Shown: piece by piece, positions 18,095-26,439 of the stretch | Numbering within the stretch: the stretch's first letter is position 1 | Layout of the letters: every line of letters begins with the position of its first letter | From: Coxiellaceae bacterium | Lineage (GTDB): Bacteria; Pseudomonadota; Gammaproteobacteria; Coxiellales; Coxiellaceae | NCBI GenBank assembly: GCA_029212925.1 | Contig: JARGOB010000026.1 | Location: 1 to 36,177 of the forward strand | Reading direction: 5' to 3' | Length of the DNA stretch: 36,177 nucleotides | Translations under genes and position numbers: made by a program | Notes under the pieces: generated by a model | The model's database searches: none | Told to the model about the DNA's origin: nothing | The model's input: the letters and a program-made list of their open reading frames with translations, nothing else

Positions 18095-18404
18095 TACCCT
18101 TAATGGCAAGGTTTACGTGCGTATGAAGTATTAATAACATTAAGTAACGATTAATTTGTTTGTATGACTTAAGCTCAAAAAGTAATAAATTCTCTTGTTT
18201 GAATATTAATCTTATATACTAGATATCTAGACCTTTGATAATTAATATAAAAAAGAAACATCAATAGTTGATACTAATTTTTTCAGCGCTATTGTCGCCC
18301 GATACGAAACAGTCTGTTGATCCGTATCATGTTGATAAAAAAATAATTCATCATACAATACTAGGTATATAGTAACTTATTATTTCGCGTGGGGTGGGGT
18401 ATTT
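18095..18404. other. AT-rich non-coding stretch before the ART cluster
   Basis: About 310 bases with no credible gene on either strand. It is clearly more AT-rich than its surroundings. A TATACT hexamer lies near 18213 without a convincing -35 partner. The promoter of the ART cluster is presumably here; I cannot place it. Confidence 0.5.
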
Positions 18405-18677
18405 ATGAGACGTAGTGTAGCAGAGCAAAGAACCTCGGTGTTAGCTGCGTGTTGTGCAGCGGAATATGCCTACTTACAAAAGCGGGGTTTAGGCAGCGCG
18501 ATTTATGATGCTCTGACATCTGTGGACAACCTTTCAGATTTAAAAGATCGGCTTGTGGTGTCAACAGATATTGTGGCGTCGTGTGTGGAGTGGCTGAAAT
18601 CAAAATCGACGCGATGGAATTCGGGCGCTACAAACGTAATGGGCGAACATTTTCTGCGTGAGTTAAAAGAACATTAA
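18405..18677 (+). CDS. N-terminal piece of the interrupted ART gene
   Basis: Translated as it stands, this gives a 90-aa helical product (MRRSVAEQRTSVLAACC...) ending LRELKEH. A GGGG-rich stretch precedes the ATG. It has no recognised domain and no signal peptide. It is listed separately because it is the only part of the ART locus with a normal start and stop. Confidence 0.5.
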   Translation: MRRSVAEQRTSVLAACCAAEYAYLQKRGLGSAIYDALTSVDNLSDLKDRLVVSTDIVASCVEWLKSKSTRWNSGATNVMGEHFLRELKEH

Positions 18678-19685
18678 GCCTTCGTTTACAAGGCGGTAGT
18701 AGCACAAACATATAACGTTGTTTTTTTTGAAAACACTGCTGATGTATCTTATGTCGATTTATATCGCAGTGATACACGCAGTCAAGCGATTATTTTTAGC
18801 AGCGGTTTTCAACCAAAACATTGTGCTGACGGTAATAGTTTTTTGCTGGATTATTACGCGACTGATGTTACCTACACCAATGGTGTTTCTACTTCTAAAA
18901 ATGAGGCGCAAACTCATTGTTATGTAGAACCCTGGAGTAAGCGGCATACCTATGCCATACGGTTTAATGGCGAAGCACTTAAAGACCCACGATTCTTTGC
19001 AATAGATATTGTCGCTACTGGTAAGTTACGTGGCTGGGGAGGCGGGCGCACTGCACTTGCCGAAGTAAACTTTATGGATGGCGTTCCAGCCTCATTTATT
19101 TATTCTGTTACTCATAGGGGTGTAACCACGCTTAACCCTGGCTTTACTGGTGTTTTTACTGATGATGGTAGTCATTTATATAAAGTGGTGGCACCTTTAG
19201 CGCACGACATTTCTAATGGCGTCGATCATCGTAGTGGTGGAGGGGCAGGTGCATCAGCCAGAGCATCAGCAGGTGCATCAGCAGGTGCATCAGCAGTGGT
19301 ATCTGATCCAGCACCAGCACCAGCATCAACGGCAACTTCTGTGGTCGCTGCATCTGTTCCAGCAACAAGTTATGCGCCATCAGTGCCTGGCAAAGTGACC
19401 ATCAGTAGTTATAGCTGCAGCATACAATTGTACAAAGGCAGTAAAGGTTATATGCATCTCGTGTTTGATGATGCAAAAACCGCGAATGATTTTATACACG
19501 CAGAAGATTTACGCGCTGAAAGAGATGCCACTGGCGCCACTTTTAAGCGACCGGATACCAGGCGCTATAGTGGTAAGGCGATGGTGCGTTTGAGTCAATC
19601 ACGTTACGCATTGTTAGCCACTGCATTAACTGAAATACCCGATGATGTAACGGCAGTGCCACCAGCGCCAGCTTATGTACCTTAA
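18678..19685 (+). CDS. C-terminal piece of the ART gene: catalytic core and tail domain
   Basis: 335 sense codons in the same frame as 18405-18677. The first usable start is a TTG at 18843, which would drop the YRSDTR strand that binds NAD. The first in-frame ATG lies near 19074, past the catalytic Glu. A functional ART would therefore need readthrough of the TAA or a non-canonical start. The part after 19404 (KGSKGYMHLVFDDAKTANDF, then ERDATGATFKRPD) is the tail domain. Confidence 0.5.
   Translation, partial: AFVYKAVVAQTYNVVFFENTADVSYVDLYRSDTRSQAIIFSSGFQPKHCADGNSFLLDYYATDVTYTNGVSTSKNEAQTHCYVEPWSKRHTYAIRFNGEALKDPRFFAIDIVATGKLRGWGGGRTALAEVNFMDGVPASFIYSVTHRGVTTLNPGFTGVFTDDGSHLYKVVAPLAHDISNGVDHRSGGGAGASARASAGASAGASAVVSDPAPAPASTATSVVAASVPATSYAPSVPGKVTISSYSCSIQLYKGSKGYMHLVFDDAKTANDFIHAEDLRAERDATGATFKRPDTRRYSGKAMVRLSQSRYALLATALTEIPDDVTAVPPAPAYVP
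19248..19295 (+). repeat. 12-bp tandem repeats in the ART linker
   Basis: Four in-frame units of GGTGCATCAGCA or close variants encode G/R-A-S-A repeats. They form a low-complexity linker between the catalytic core and the tail domain, followed by an A-P-rich stretch. Confidence 0.8.
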
Positions 19686-19714
19686 ATGAATCATATAAAC
19701 ACGAGGAAAAAGTA

Positions 19715-20173
19715 ATGAGACGTAGAACAGCAAGACCAGCAGCGTTAGAAAGTAATGTTAGCAATGATCCATCGACTACATTTGAGATGGTAGAAATGGG
19801 TACTGGTGGAGCAGCAGCATCTGCCGCAGATGTCCCTGAAGAAGTTGTACTAACAGCACCTGCACTATCGGCTGCGGAATTAGCTGCGGCTGCGTTGGGT
19901 AACTTGGGTGCCTGTGGTTTGAAAAAAGGTCAGAGAGGGTGGATACAATTTCAATTTACTAGCGTCGCAGCAGCGCAAGATTTTGTTAGCACCAATGATT
20001 TGCACTCAGAACGACCAGGCCAAACAAGCATACCAAAAGGTGTTGATGAAAACCGTATCGCCGGGTTATTCACCGTGCGTACTTCACCCGCATTGTATGT
20101 ATTATTGCAAAGTAAAACTCATGGCTTGCCAGACTATGCTGATGTAGAAGCGGCACCGACTTACCGAAGATAA
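19715..20173 (+). CDS. Unknown protein sharing the ART tail domain
   Basis: A 152-aa protein with a well-placed GAGGAAAAAG ribosome-binding site. Residues 1-60 are alanine-rich and look disordered. Residues 66-152 align without gaps to the ART tail. KGQRGWIQFQF matches KGSKGYMHLVF, AAAQDFVSTNDLHSER matches TANDFIHAEDLRAER, and both end with PD and a proline/alanine-rich close. It has no catalytic motif that I recognise. The tail could be a binding, localisation or secretion module, and this protein could be a free-standing partner. It lies 29 bases after the ART gene and 25 before the next, so the three are probably one operon. Confidence 0.6.
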   Translation: MRRRTARPAALESNVSNDPSTTFEMVEMGTGGAAASAADVPEEVVLTAPALSAAELAAAALGNLGACGLKKGQRGWIQFQFTSVAAAQDFVSTNDLHSERPGQTSIPKGVDENRIAGLFTVRTSPALYVLLQSKTHGLPDYADVEAAPTYRR

Positions 20174-20198
20174 GTACTGTTGATGGGGGAGCGAAAGC

Positions 20199-23100
20199 AT
20201 GAGCCGAATTAAGTTTCGTCAGCTGGAGGGGCGTGTTCCTGCACGTGTAGTGCCTGTTGAACAGGTGATGGCAGATTATGCTGCGCATCGAGCGATGCTT
20301 AAAATCATTTGGTCGGGTCATGGTGGCTCTCGTCATGCTAATGCTCGTGTGACTGATGGTCGGTGGGACATGAGCGATTGGGATTATCTTATTGATCAGT
20401 TTAAAGCGCCCGAAACCAATCGTCCGGTGTATGGTGAGCATCACTATGGTCATGGTTATCATCAATCAAGTGTTGGTGATGACCCGCGTGATCGCAGTCA
20501 ATGGTATAGCCACCATGCAAAAAGTTGGCAGTCGCGCACCGTGACAGGTGTACGCGGCCGAGCTAAACCCGGTTATCAGCGAATTAAGGCGGGTCATTAC
20601 ACACTACTGCCACCGCATGGAAAAATGGAATATTGCCGTGGTTTAGATCCGCAAACGGGACGATTGGCTCGATCAGGTTCACGGCACTTTGAACATCGTT
20701 CGTTCAGTTATCCGGGCCTGCAAGTGGGTTGGGTATTCAGTGCTGACCCAGCGAATGGCAGTGAGGTAAAGCATTGCTCACAGACGGATATGTATGGTCG
20801 TCGTGTTCCGTGGGTAGGAGGTGCATCAGCAGTTCGTGCCGCCATGCGTGGTACGCATCATGCGAGCACCGGTGCCCCAGAACTCATCACAGCCGATGAG
20901 TTACGTCGACGCCAAGCAACCGCTCCAGCCGATGGCAGCTTGTTAAAACACAGCGATTGCCGGTTTAAACCTACTTTGGCTTCGGCCTCAGCGATACTTG
21001 TACCGGGTGCTGCTGCTGAAGGTACGTTGGGTTTATTTAATGCTATACAAAAAAAGTTATATTTGCTCACTGAATTAAATACCAATGTATCTATTATTGA
21101 TAAGGCTCCTAGCGATGCCATGCCACGCCCTGTTGCATTAGCTGAGCAATGGCAAGCATTGTGTAGAGCGTCTGTTGAATACCCTGCATTATTTGAAAAG
21201 TTGCCAACCGATTTAATGCAAATCGATGCAACGGTATTACCTGAACTAGTGACGATTATGATGGGCGCGACAGCGCAAGAAAAGCAAAAACAAGCACTGC
21301 AATTTGTCCTATCGCAATACGGTTTGCATGCTGATGTAAAGCATGAATTAGATGATCCGTGTTTATTAAAAGACATGTTGCGACTCAGTGATAACCGCGA
21401 TGCGATGTATGCTTTATTGCAGTGCGGTGCATGCATTACTGATACTGAAGTATTAACACACTTGATGGCGAATTGGCGTGAATACCGTCAAGTATTGGAT
21501 GAAGCAACGCAGCGTCGTATTGTTGATTATATTGTGCAGCAACAATTAACACACGATTTGGTTTATTCCGGTGAAACGGATTTAGTGAAACAACTGCGTA
21601 CAGTAACAGATTTACCTGAATGGCCAATGGCACTACGCGAGGCAGTGGAACTGGAATGCAGCGCTAATAGAGTTGATTTATTGCGGTTGTTATCAGGGCA
21701 GGTGAAACGAGACGATGCGGAGCTTGGCTTTAGTGATGCTGCTCGTGAACGTGTCGAAATGCAAGCTTTTGCGATGGCGGTGGTGACGTTAAATAACGAT
21801 TGGCAGCAGGAATGTATTGATGCAAGACAATGGCGTGATAGCAGTGATGCAAACACGGTGTTTTTGGCATTAGTAAAAGATGCACTAGTCAATATAAAAA
21901 AATTGCGTATGCCAACCGCTACGCAGCAATTATTTTTACAAGCACTGCAGTCTCAAATTGTTGAGCGTGGTATTGAGCTGCATGATTGTCAGTTTATATT
22001 ATTTATGCCGGCTATCTATCGGAAGTTATCCGATGATCTGCGTTATGGCATTATGGATTCGTTATTTGCTAGTGATGCTGTGCCTCACCCGGTCGATGAA
22101 TTAAATGCTGATCAACGCGTGGCTTTGCTGGACTCGCTTGTGCCAGGTGGTGCCCCAGGTTATGTCGCTGCTGTGTTAATGCATCCAAATTTCCCATTAC
22201 AAACAGCTGATGAAGACACTTGCAAGCGAGTAACAAGATTTTTATTGTCGCGCGGATTTGATTCTTTAACGGCACAAATGCGTGCCAATTTGATGGCGCA
22301 TTTTTCTTTGGCGTTTGAGCTGTATGCGCCAGTGGAAAATAAATATGACTTTGATGCTTATTGTCACCGTGTAGTTGCGAATAATGTATCAGCATTGGAG
22401 TTATTTCCATGGGGCAGTTTGGCGATGCAAGACCAACAAGTGTTTGCCGTTGCTAGAGCATTAGATGCATCGACAATGCAGCACTACAGTTTGGTTATTA
22501 AACATTTCCATCGTAAGGTCAGTGAGCTCAATAGTTTCTTGCATCCACGAGAAACCAAAGCAATTGCACCATTGGCAACGTTGGTCGCTGTGCTCCAGTC
22601 TTTACCTCATCACAGTGCTTATGCCGGCCAGCCAATGATTGTTTTACCCGCCGATAAATATAAACAGTTAGTGGCAGCAATCAGAAGCTGTCGCGCTTGT
22701 CGTTTATCCGATGAGATAAAAACAGCGCTTAATCTATTGGTAAAAATTCTACGAGCGACGGTACAAGCTAATGCGGTAGTGCAACACAGTCATACGGATG
22801 GCGAACCATTGGCGCGTTTACCGCACAAAGCATTCGATGTCAGTATGGCCAGTCGTCAGCAAAATATTCATTGGCGACGACGAGGTTATGACTATTTTAG
22901 AGCGGCTTATGCCACCACTGATGGTTACCCTGAGCAAACCACGGTAAAAGTGTATAGCTGTGATGATTTGACTAAGGGATCGCTATTGATGGGGCTTGAT
23001 CGTGCTAGCGGTTACGCGATGAATAACAAACAACGCAGTGATACTAAAAAACGTGTCATTTGTTCCACGGCTCAGCTATTTCAAGATGAGCACACCATCC

Positions 23101-24584
23101 TGCCTATTTCTGTTGTGACAGTAGCGGCGCCGAATTTACGTAAGAGTACAGGTGCAGGTGCTGTTTTGCTGGCGAGCGTTGGTGGTGGCTATGACAGTCC
23201 GTATGATGGGGCAGCTTTTGTAAAGGGTGAAAGCCTGAATGAGCCGGCTTATTTCCGTGCCATGTTGTCAGGCTGGGCATTAAGTTTTCATGCATTAAAC
23301 CAACAAGCCAGAAGTAATCGTAAAAGCAGTATTGTTGTAACGCCATTGTTAGGTGGTGGTGCCTTCTTGGCAGGCCAGCCAATCGAGGTGAAACATGCCG
23401 CCTTTAAGCAAAATATATTGGCTATGATTACCGCTTATAATGCGCAGCCACAACCATATTTACCTGAGTTGCATTTGTGTTTACCCAAAATGGATGCCGG
23501 TGATCGTAACAGTGCGTTTGCTTATATCCAGTCTATCTTACCTGAATTACCTAAACTGAACGGTCGTTTAGTGATTAGTCAGTCTGACCTGTTTGAATTA
23601 ACTTTTCAAACGTATGCCAGTGAAGGTTTTGATAGCGATTCAATGGATGTTGCTATTGTCAATCCCGCGTCCGATCATGTGCCGGGCGGTGGTTGTTACA
23701 ACGAACGTCATGCCGGTTTTGATAGTGTAGGGCGTAATCAACCGGCGGTGTTTAATAGCGGTCCGATGGCTTTAGAGGAGCAATTGGCGCATGTGACGAC
23801 CTTAATGTATAGCCAATGCGCTAGCATGAATCCCGACCATTTACGTTTTAGTGCAATTAATGCTGTTAAGGTGAGTGAAGATGGCTCAACAGAACAAGCC
23901 GCTGGCGATACCTTAGAGCAACAAGCCAAAGCTAAAGGGTTAACAGAGGATTACTCAGTAGCGAAATACTTAGCAAGCAAGTTACGGCGGTTATACCCGT
24001 TTGCACCTGTGGCACCGTCAGCATCACTGCAACCGCCTCACTTTAGCGCAAGGTCACCAGCGGTAGTGCATCGCGCACCACCGCCACCTCCGCGTGCACC
24101 ATCAATACAAGCGAGGACGACTAGACCGGCAGTGGTTAGTCAGGCAGTATCCGCTCAGCCAGCCAGTTCTCATGCGGCAAAATATGCAGTGATTACACCG
24201 TCTGAATACCTGCGTAAAATTTCACGCTTAGTCGCTGTGATCAGTAAAGCACAACCGCGTTTTTCAAAATTGTTGCATGGTGATAAATTTAAAAAAGTTT
24301 CTGGCAAGCTTCAAACAGAACAAGGTGGTAGTGGTGTGCCTTATCGTGATGTATCACGGTATTTAGCGTTAATTTTATTAACGGCAGTGAGCTCACGTGA
24401 TGGCAAGCTTGAAACAAGTCATACCAACAGTGGTGAAGCAGCGGTGAACGCTTTAAATACGTCGTTTCCAATTTTTGCCACCATGGTGCGTGACCAGCTG
24501 GGCGCGGTTGAATCACAGCCATTGACGTATGGTGATATTCAAACCTATGCCATGACGACAGAAACCTTTAGACGACGACGTTAA
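20199..24584 (+). CDS. 1461-aa protein with macrodomain/PARG-like segments in inverted order
   Basis: A very large cytosolic-looking protein; GGGGGAGCG precedes the ATG. Residues 1-270 are His/Tyr/Trp-rich and unrecognised. About 280-930 is alpha-helical, solenoid-like. Residues about 960-1215 recall the microbial PARG/DUF2263 macrodomain. VVTVAAPNLR (near 975) is like its ITAPAPN strand and TPLLGGGAFLAG (1048-1059) is like LGAWGCGVFGN. IVNPASDHVPGGGCYNE (1153-1169) is like the ADP-ribose-binding NFAS..NPGGGF loop. The loop comes last here, whereas it comes first in the known family. A proline-rich stretch (about 1265-1310) and a helical C-terminal domain ending RRRR follow. Function is inferred from motifs only; effector or ADP-ribose-processing enzyme are both possible. 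It has no terminator and ends against the next gene's stop codon. Confidence 0.6.
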   Translation: MSRIKFRQLEGRVPARVVPVEQVMADYAAHRAMLKIIWSGHGGSRHANARVTDGRWDMSDWDYLIDQFKAPETNRPVYGEHHYGHGYHQSSVGDDPRDRSQWYSHHAKSWQSRTVTGVRGRAKPGYQRIKAGHYTLLPPHGKMEYCRGLDPQTGRLARSGSRHFEHRSFSYPGLQVGWVFSADPANGSEVKHCSQTDMYGRRVPWVGGASAVRAAMRGTHHASTGAPELITADELRRRQATAPADGSLLKHSDCRFKPTLASASAILVPGAAAEGTLGLFNAIQKKLYLLTELNTNVSIIDKAPSDAMPRPVALAEQWQALCRASVEYPALFEKLPTDLMQIDATVLPELVTIMMGATAQEKQKQALQFVLSQYGLHADVKHELDDPCLLKDMLRLSDNRDAMYALLQCGACITDTEVLTHLMANWREYRQVLDEATQRRIVDYIVQQQLTHDLVYSGETDLVKQLRTVTDLPEWPMALREAVELECSANRVDLLRLLSGQVKRDDAELGFSDAARERVEMQAFAMAVVTLNNDWQQECIDARQWRDSSDANTVFLALVKDALVNIKKLRMPTATQQLFLQALQSQIVERGIELHDCQFILFMPAIYRKLSDDLRYGIMDSLFASDAVPHPVDELNADQRVALLDSLVPGGAPGYVAAVLMHPNFPLQTADEDTCKRVTRFLLSRGFDSLTAQMRANLMAHFSLAFELYAPVENKYDFDAYCHRVVANNVSALELFPWGSLAMQDQQVFAVARALDASTMQHYSLVIKHFHRKVSELNSFLHPRETKAIAPLATLVAVLQSLPHHSAYAGQPMIVLPADKYKQLVAAIRSCRACRLSDEIKTALNLLVKILRATVQANAVVQHSHTDGEPLARLPHKAFDVSMASRQQNIHWRRRGYDYFRAAYATTDGYPEQTTVKVYSCDDLTKGSLLMGLDRASGYAMNNKQRSDTKKRVICSTAQLFQDEHTILPISVVTVAAPNLRKSTGAGAVLLASVGGGYDSPYDGAAFVKGESLNEPAYFRAMLSGWALSFHALNQQARSNRKSSIVVTPLLGGGAFLAGQPIEVKHAAFKQNILAMITAYNAQPQPYLPELHLCLPKMDAGDRNSAFAYIQSILPELPKLNGRLVISQSDLFELTFQTYASEGFDSDSMDVAIVNPASDHVPGGGCYNERHAGFDSVGRNQPAVFNSGPMALEEQLAHVTTLMYSQCASMNPDHLRFSAINAVKVSEDGSTEQAAGDTLEQQAKAKGLTEDYSVAKYLASKLRRLYPFAPVAPSASLQPPHFSARSPAVVHRAPPPPPRAPSIQARTTRPAVVSQAVSAQPASSHAAKYAVITPSEYLRKISRLVAVISKAQPRFSKLLHGDKFKKVSGKLQTEQGGSGVPYRDVSRYLALILLTAVSSRDGKLETSHTNSGEAAVNALNTSFPIFATMVRDQLGAVESQPLTYGDIQTYAMTTETFRRRR

Positions 24585-26252
24585 TTACGGACTTGGTGCG
24601 CCAAAAGGGTTATTTTCATAGGCAGCATTTACATCAACCGCTACGCCCGCAACCGTAAGGGTATCGGGTGGTGGTGTTGGCACAACGGCTGGTCGGGGTT
24701 CTGGTTCTGGTTGAGCAACGGGCGAGTGAGTAGTTATGTCCTTGACGAGTTGCCATTGACTATCGCCTGCTTCTGGTTTGGCTGCTGGTGGTTGGATGCG
24801 ATGGCGAGGTTTTGCTGGGGGAGGTGCGCTGTCAGGCGCGGCTACATAGCGTCGAGTACGATTTTGTGGTTGAGTAGCCTGTATTCTATGCAAGATATTT
24901 CTAGCTTTTAATTCACCTTTTTCTAGCAGCCCTAGCACTTCTTCTGATCCCAATAAAGCCAATATCAATTCGCCTACTACGCGTGATCCACCATAGGCAT
25001 TTCCAACTAATTTATTTCGCCAAGATTTTGGAATCGGTGTTGTTTTTACTAACTTTAGTTTCCAGCCGTCTTTGTTTTTTCTCACTTCAACCGCAAAATC
25101 GATACCATAATGCAATATTTCACTGACATAGTCTTTAAGCACAGAGTCTTGTAGTGCATTTTGTATGCTGTGCAAAAAGTCGGGTATTATATAAGGTTTA
25201 AATTTTTGAATAGTGGTGTGGTTTAAAGCTGCCGCTATTGTTTTTAATTTTTCCTCGAGATGGAGGGGTTGTTTGCGTTGTTTTCGTAACTCTTGTTTGG
25301 TGACCCTTTTAGCGCCATCGGCTGCCACATCCACTGCAAAGGCAACACCAGCACGCAACCAACTTAATCCACTTAACCAGCGTTCACTTTGTTTGATTGG
25401 TCTAGGTAATGGCATATGGTAGGTAAGGCCCAAGAAAAATAGACTGAATAAGGATTTGATACCAAAATCCAACGTGTCTTGCTGGATGCCTAAATAATTT
25501 TCGGTTGTGGAAGTAACGGCCCAACAAGTGAGTGCTAGCATGGCACCTAAAGAGATACTGAGCTCAGGGTTTTGACGAAAATATTCACTGCGGTGACGAT
25601 CACAAACCCCTTCATCTGCCAGGCGGTATTCTAAAAATAGTTCACCGTATAGTTGGCAACCCAAGATAAATGCTAATGGTTTACCTACAACGGTTGGTAA
25701 CACGCCACCCACAACGCCAATCACACCTAACATAAAAAAGTAAGCAATGTAGGAGCGCACTTCACCTTTTATAAAGCGCATTGAGGTGCAATCACGACAG
25801 ACTTCGTGTGTTTTTTGTGCTTTTTGTTTGGCCGACGGCTGTGGCTGAGCCGCATTATGAAAGGCTTTTTTATGGTCTAATACCAGAATGGCTGATTTTA
25901 TGGTGATGGCTAACATATGGCGATAATGAAAGCAGGTCATGGCAATGCTGATTAATGCCATGGGTATACCGACGGTGGCATTAAACCAGTCGGTGTTATT
26001 GAGCTGTGGATTCGAATATACCAAGCGTTGAAATTTTTGATGTATGGCATGTGCGGCGACTAAGGGTAATAAATGTTGAAGCAGTACCCGGGAGCCATTA
26101 GCAAATAAGTGACGTGTGTGTGGTGAAATTTTTATCGTATGCACAAAATGCGGAATCGCACCGACTTGTTGCAGTGCATACAATAAACAATCTGCACTTG
26201 AGTTTAATCCCCACAAAGCTGTGTTTTGCACAACAGCACGCGTTTCACGCAT
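24585..26252 (-). CDS. Unknown multi-pass membrane protein with proline-rich tail
   Basis: A 555-aa protein. Hydrophobic segments lie near residues 90-110, 113-127, 165-197, 232-250 and 265-285. A cysteine-bearing loop (CRDCTSMRFIKGEVRSY) precedes the third, and YGELFLEYRLADEGVCDRHR follows it. Residues about 300-450 are soluble and basic; 455-555 are proline-rich and probably disordered. This layout is frequent in Legionellales-specific proteins, but I know no function. It is convergent with the macrodomain-like gene, and the two stop codons touch (24584/24585). Confidence 0.6.
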   Translation of the reverse strand: MRETRAVVQNTALWGLNSSADCLLYALQQVGAIPHFVHTIKISPHTRHLFANGSRVLLQHLLPLVAAHAIHQKFQRLVYSNPQLNNTDWFNATVGIPMALISIAMTCFHYRHMLAITIKSAILVLDHKKAFHNAAQPQPSAKQKAQKTHEVCRDCTSMRFIKGEVRSYIAYFFMLGVIGVVGGVLPTVVGKPLAFILGCQLYGELFLEYRLADEGVCDRHRSEYFRQNPELSISLGAMLALTCWAVTSTTENYLGIQQDTLDFGIKSLFSLFFLGLTYHMPLPRPIKQSERWLSGLSWLRAGVAFAVDVAADGAKRVTKQELRKQRKQPLHLEEKLKTIAAALNHTTIQKFKPYIIPDFLHSIQNALQDSVLKDYVSEILHYGIDFAVEVRKNKDGWKLKLVKTTPIPKSWRNKLVGNAYGGSRVVGELILALLGSEEVLGLLEKGELKARNILHRIQATQPQNRTRRYVAAPDSAPPPAKPRHRIQPPAAKPEAGDSQWQLVKDITTHSPVAQPEPEPRPAVVPTPPPDTLTVAGVAVDVNAAYENNPFGAPSP

Positions 26253-26331
26253 AAACGTCTCCCATCCCTAATTTTCCCACGTAACCATTCTATAGTTGAG
26301 ATTTTTATTTTACTAGCGGTTTTTCAGTGTT

Positions 26332-26361
26332 TGTCATACCGGACCCCGATCCGGTATCCAG
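26332..26361. repeat. Dispersed palindromic intergenic element (copy 5)
   Basis: A diverged member: TGTCATACCGG, then CCCGAT and CCGGTATCCAG. The paired changes (CCCGG to ACCGG and CCGGG to CCGGT) keep the arms complementary, which suggests that base pairing is under selection. Confidence 0.7.
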
Positions 26362-26439
26362 TAAAAAATTGACAAATTGCAGTCATCAATTGAATGTGCT
26401 TTAATTATTCTTTATCCGCTCCACCACACGAGGTGCTTG

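Larger units (their letters stand above)
18405..19685 (+). pseudogene. ADP-ribosyltransferase (cholera/pertussis type), interrupted by an in-frame TAA
   Basis: The frame from ATG 18405 runs to 19685 with one stop, TAA at 18675-18677. Counting that stop as residue 91, the continuation holds the three ART signatures in order. These are YRSDTR (120-125; compare YRADSR in cholera toxin and YRYDSR in pertussis toxin), the strand G-V-S-T-S (STS 162-164), and AEVNFMDGVPASFIY (Glu at 19062-19064; compare EVSALGGIPYSQIY in cholera toxin). Between the TAA and YRSDTR no ATG, GTG or TTG exists in frame, so the ART core has no own start. An alanine/serine linker with four 12-bp repeats (19248-19295) leads to a C-terminal domain shared with the next gene. 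Either the gene is inactivated or the stop is read through. The first residue of the ExE pair is replaced by Leu. Confidence 0.75.

Noticed and set aside
18139..18158. Two TTAA-centred 9-mers spaced like a PmrA box, upstream of the ART cluster
   Set aside because: The stretch is very AT-rich, the match to the PmrA consensus is partial, and it lies almost 250 bases from the gene with no -10 box at the right distance.
20858..23929. Several minus-strand open frames inside the 1461-aa gene
   Set aside because: The plus-strand frame is continuous over 4.4 kb with coherent motifs; the others are Ser/Ala-rich or His-rich shadows.
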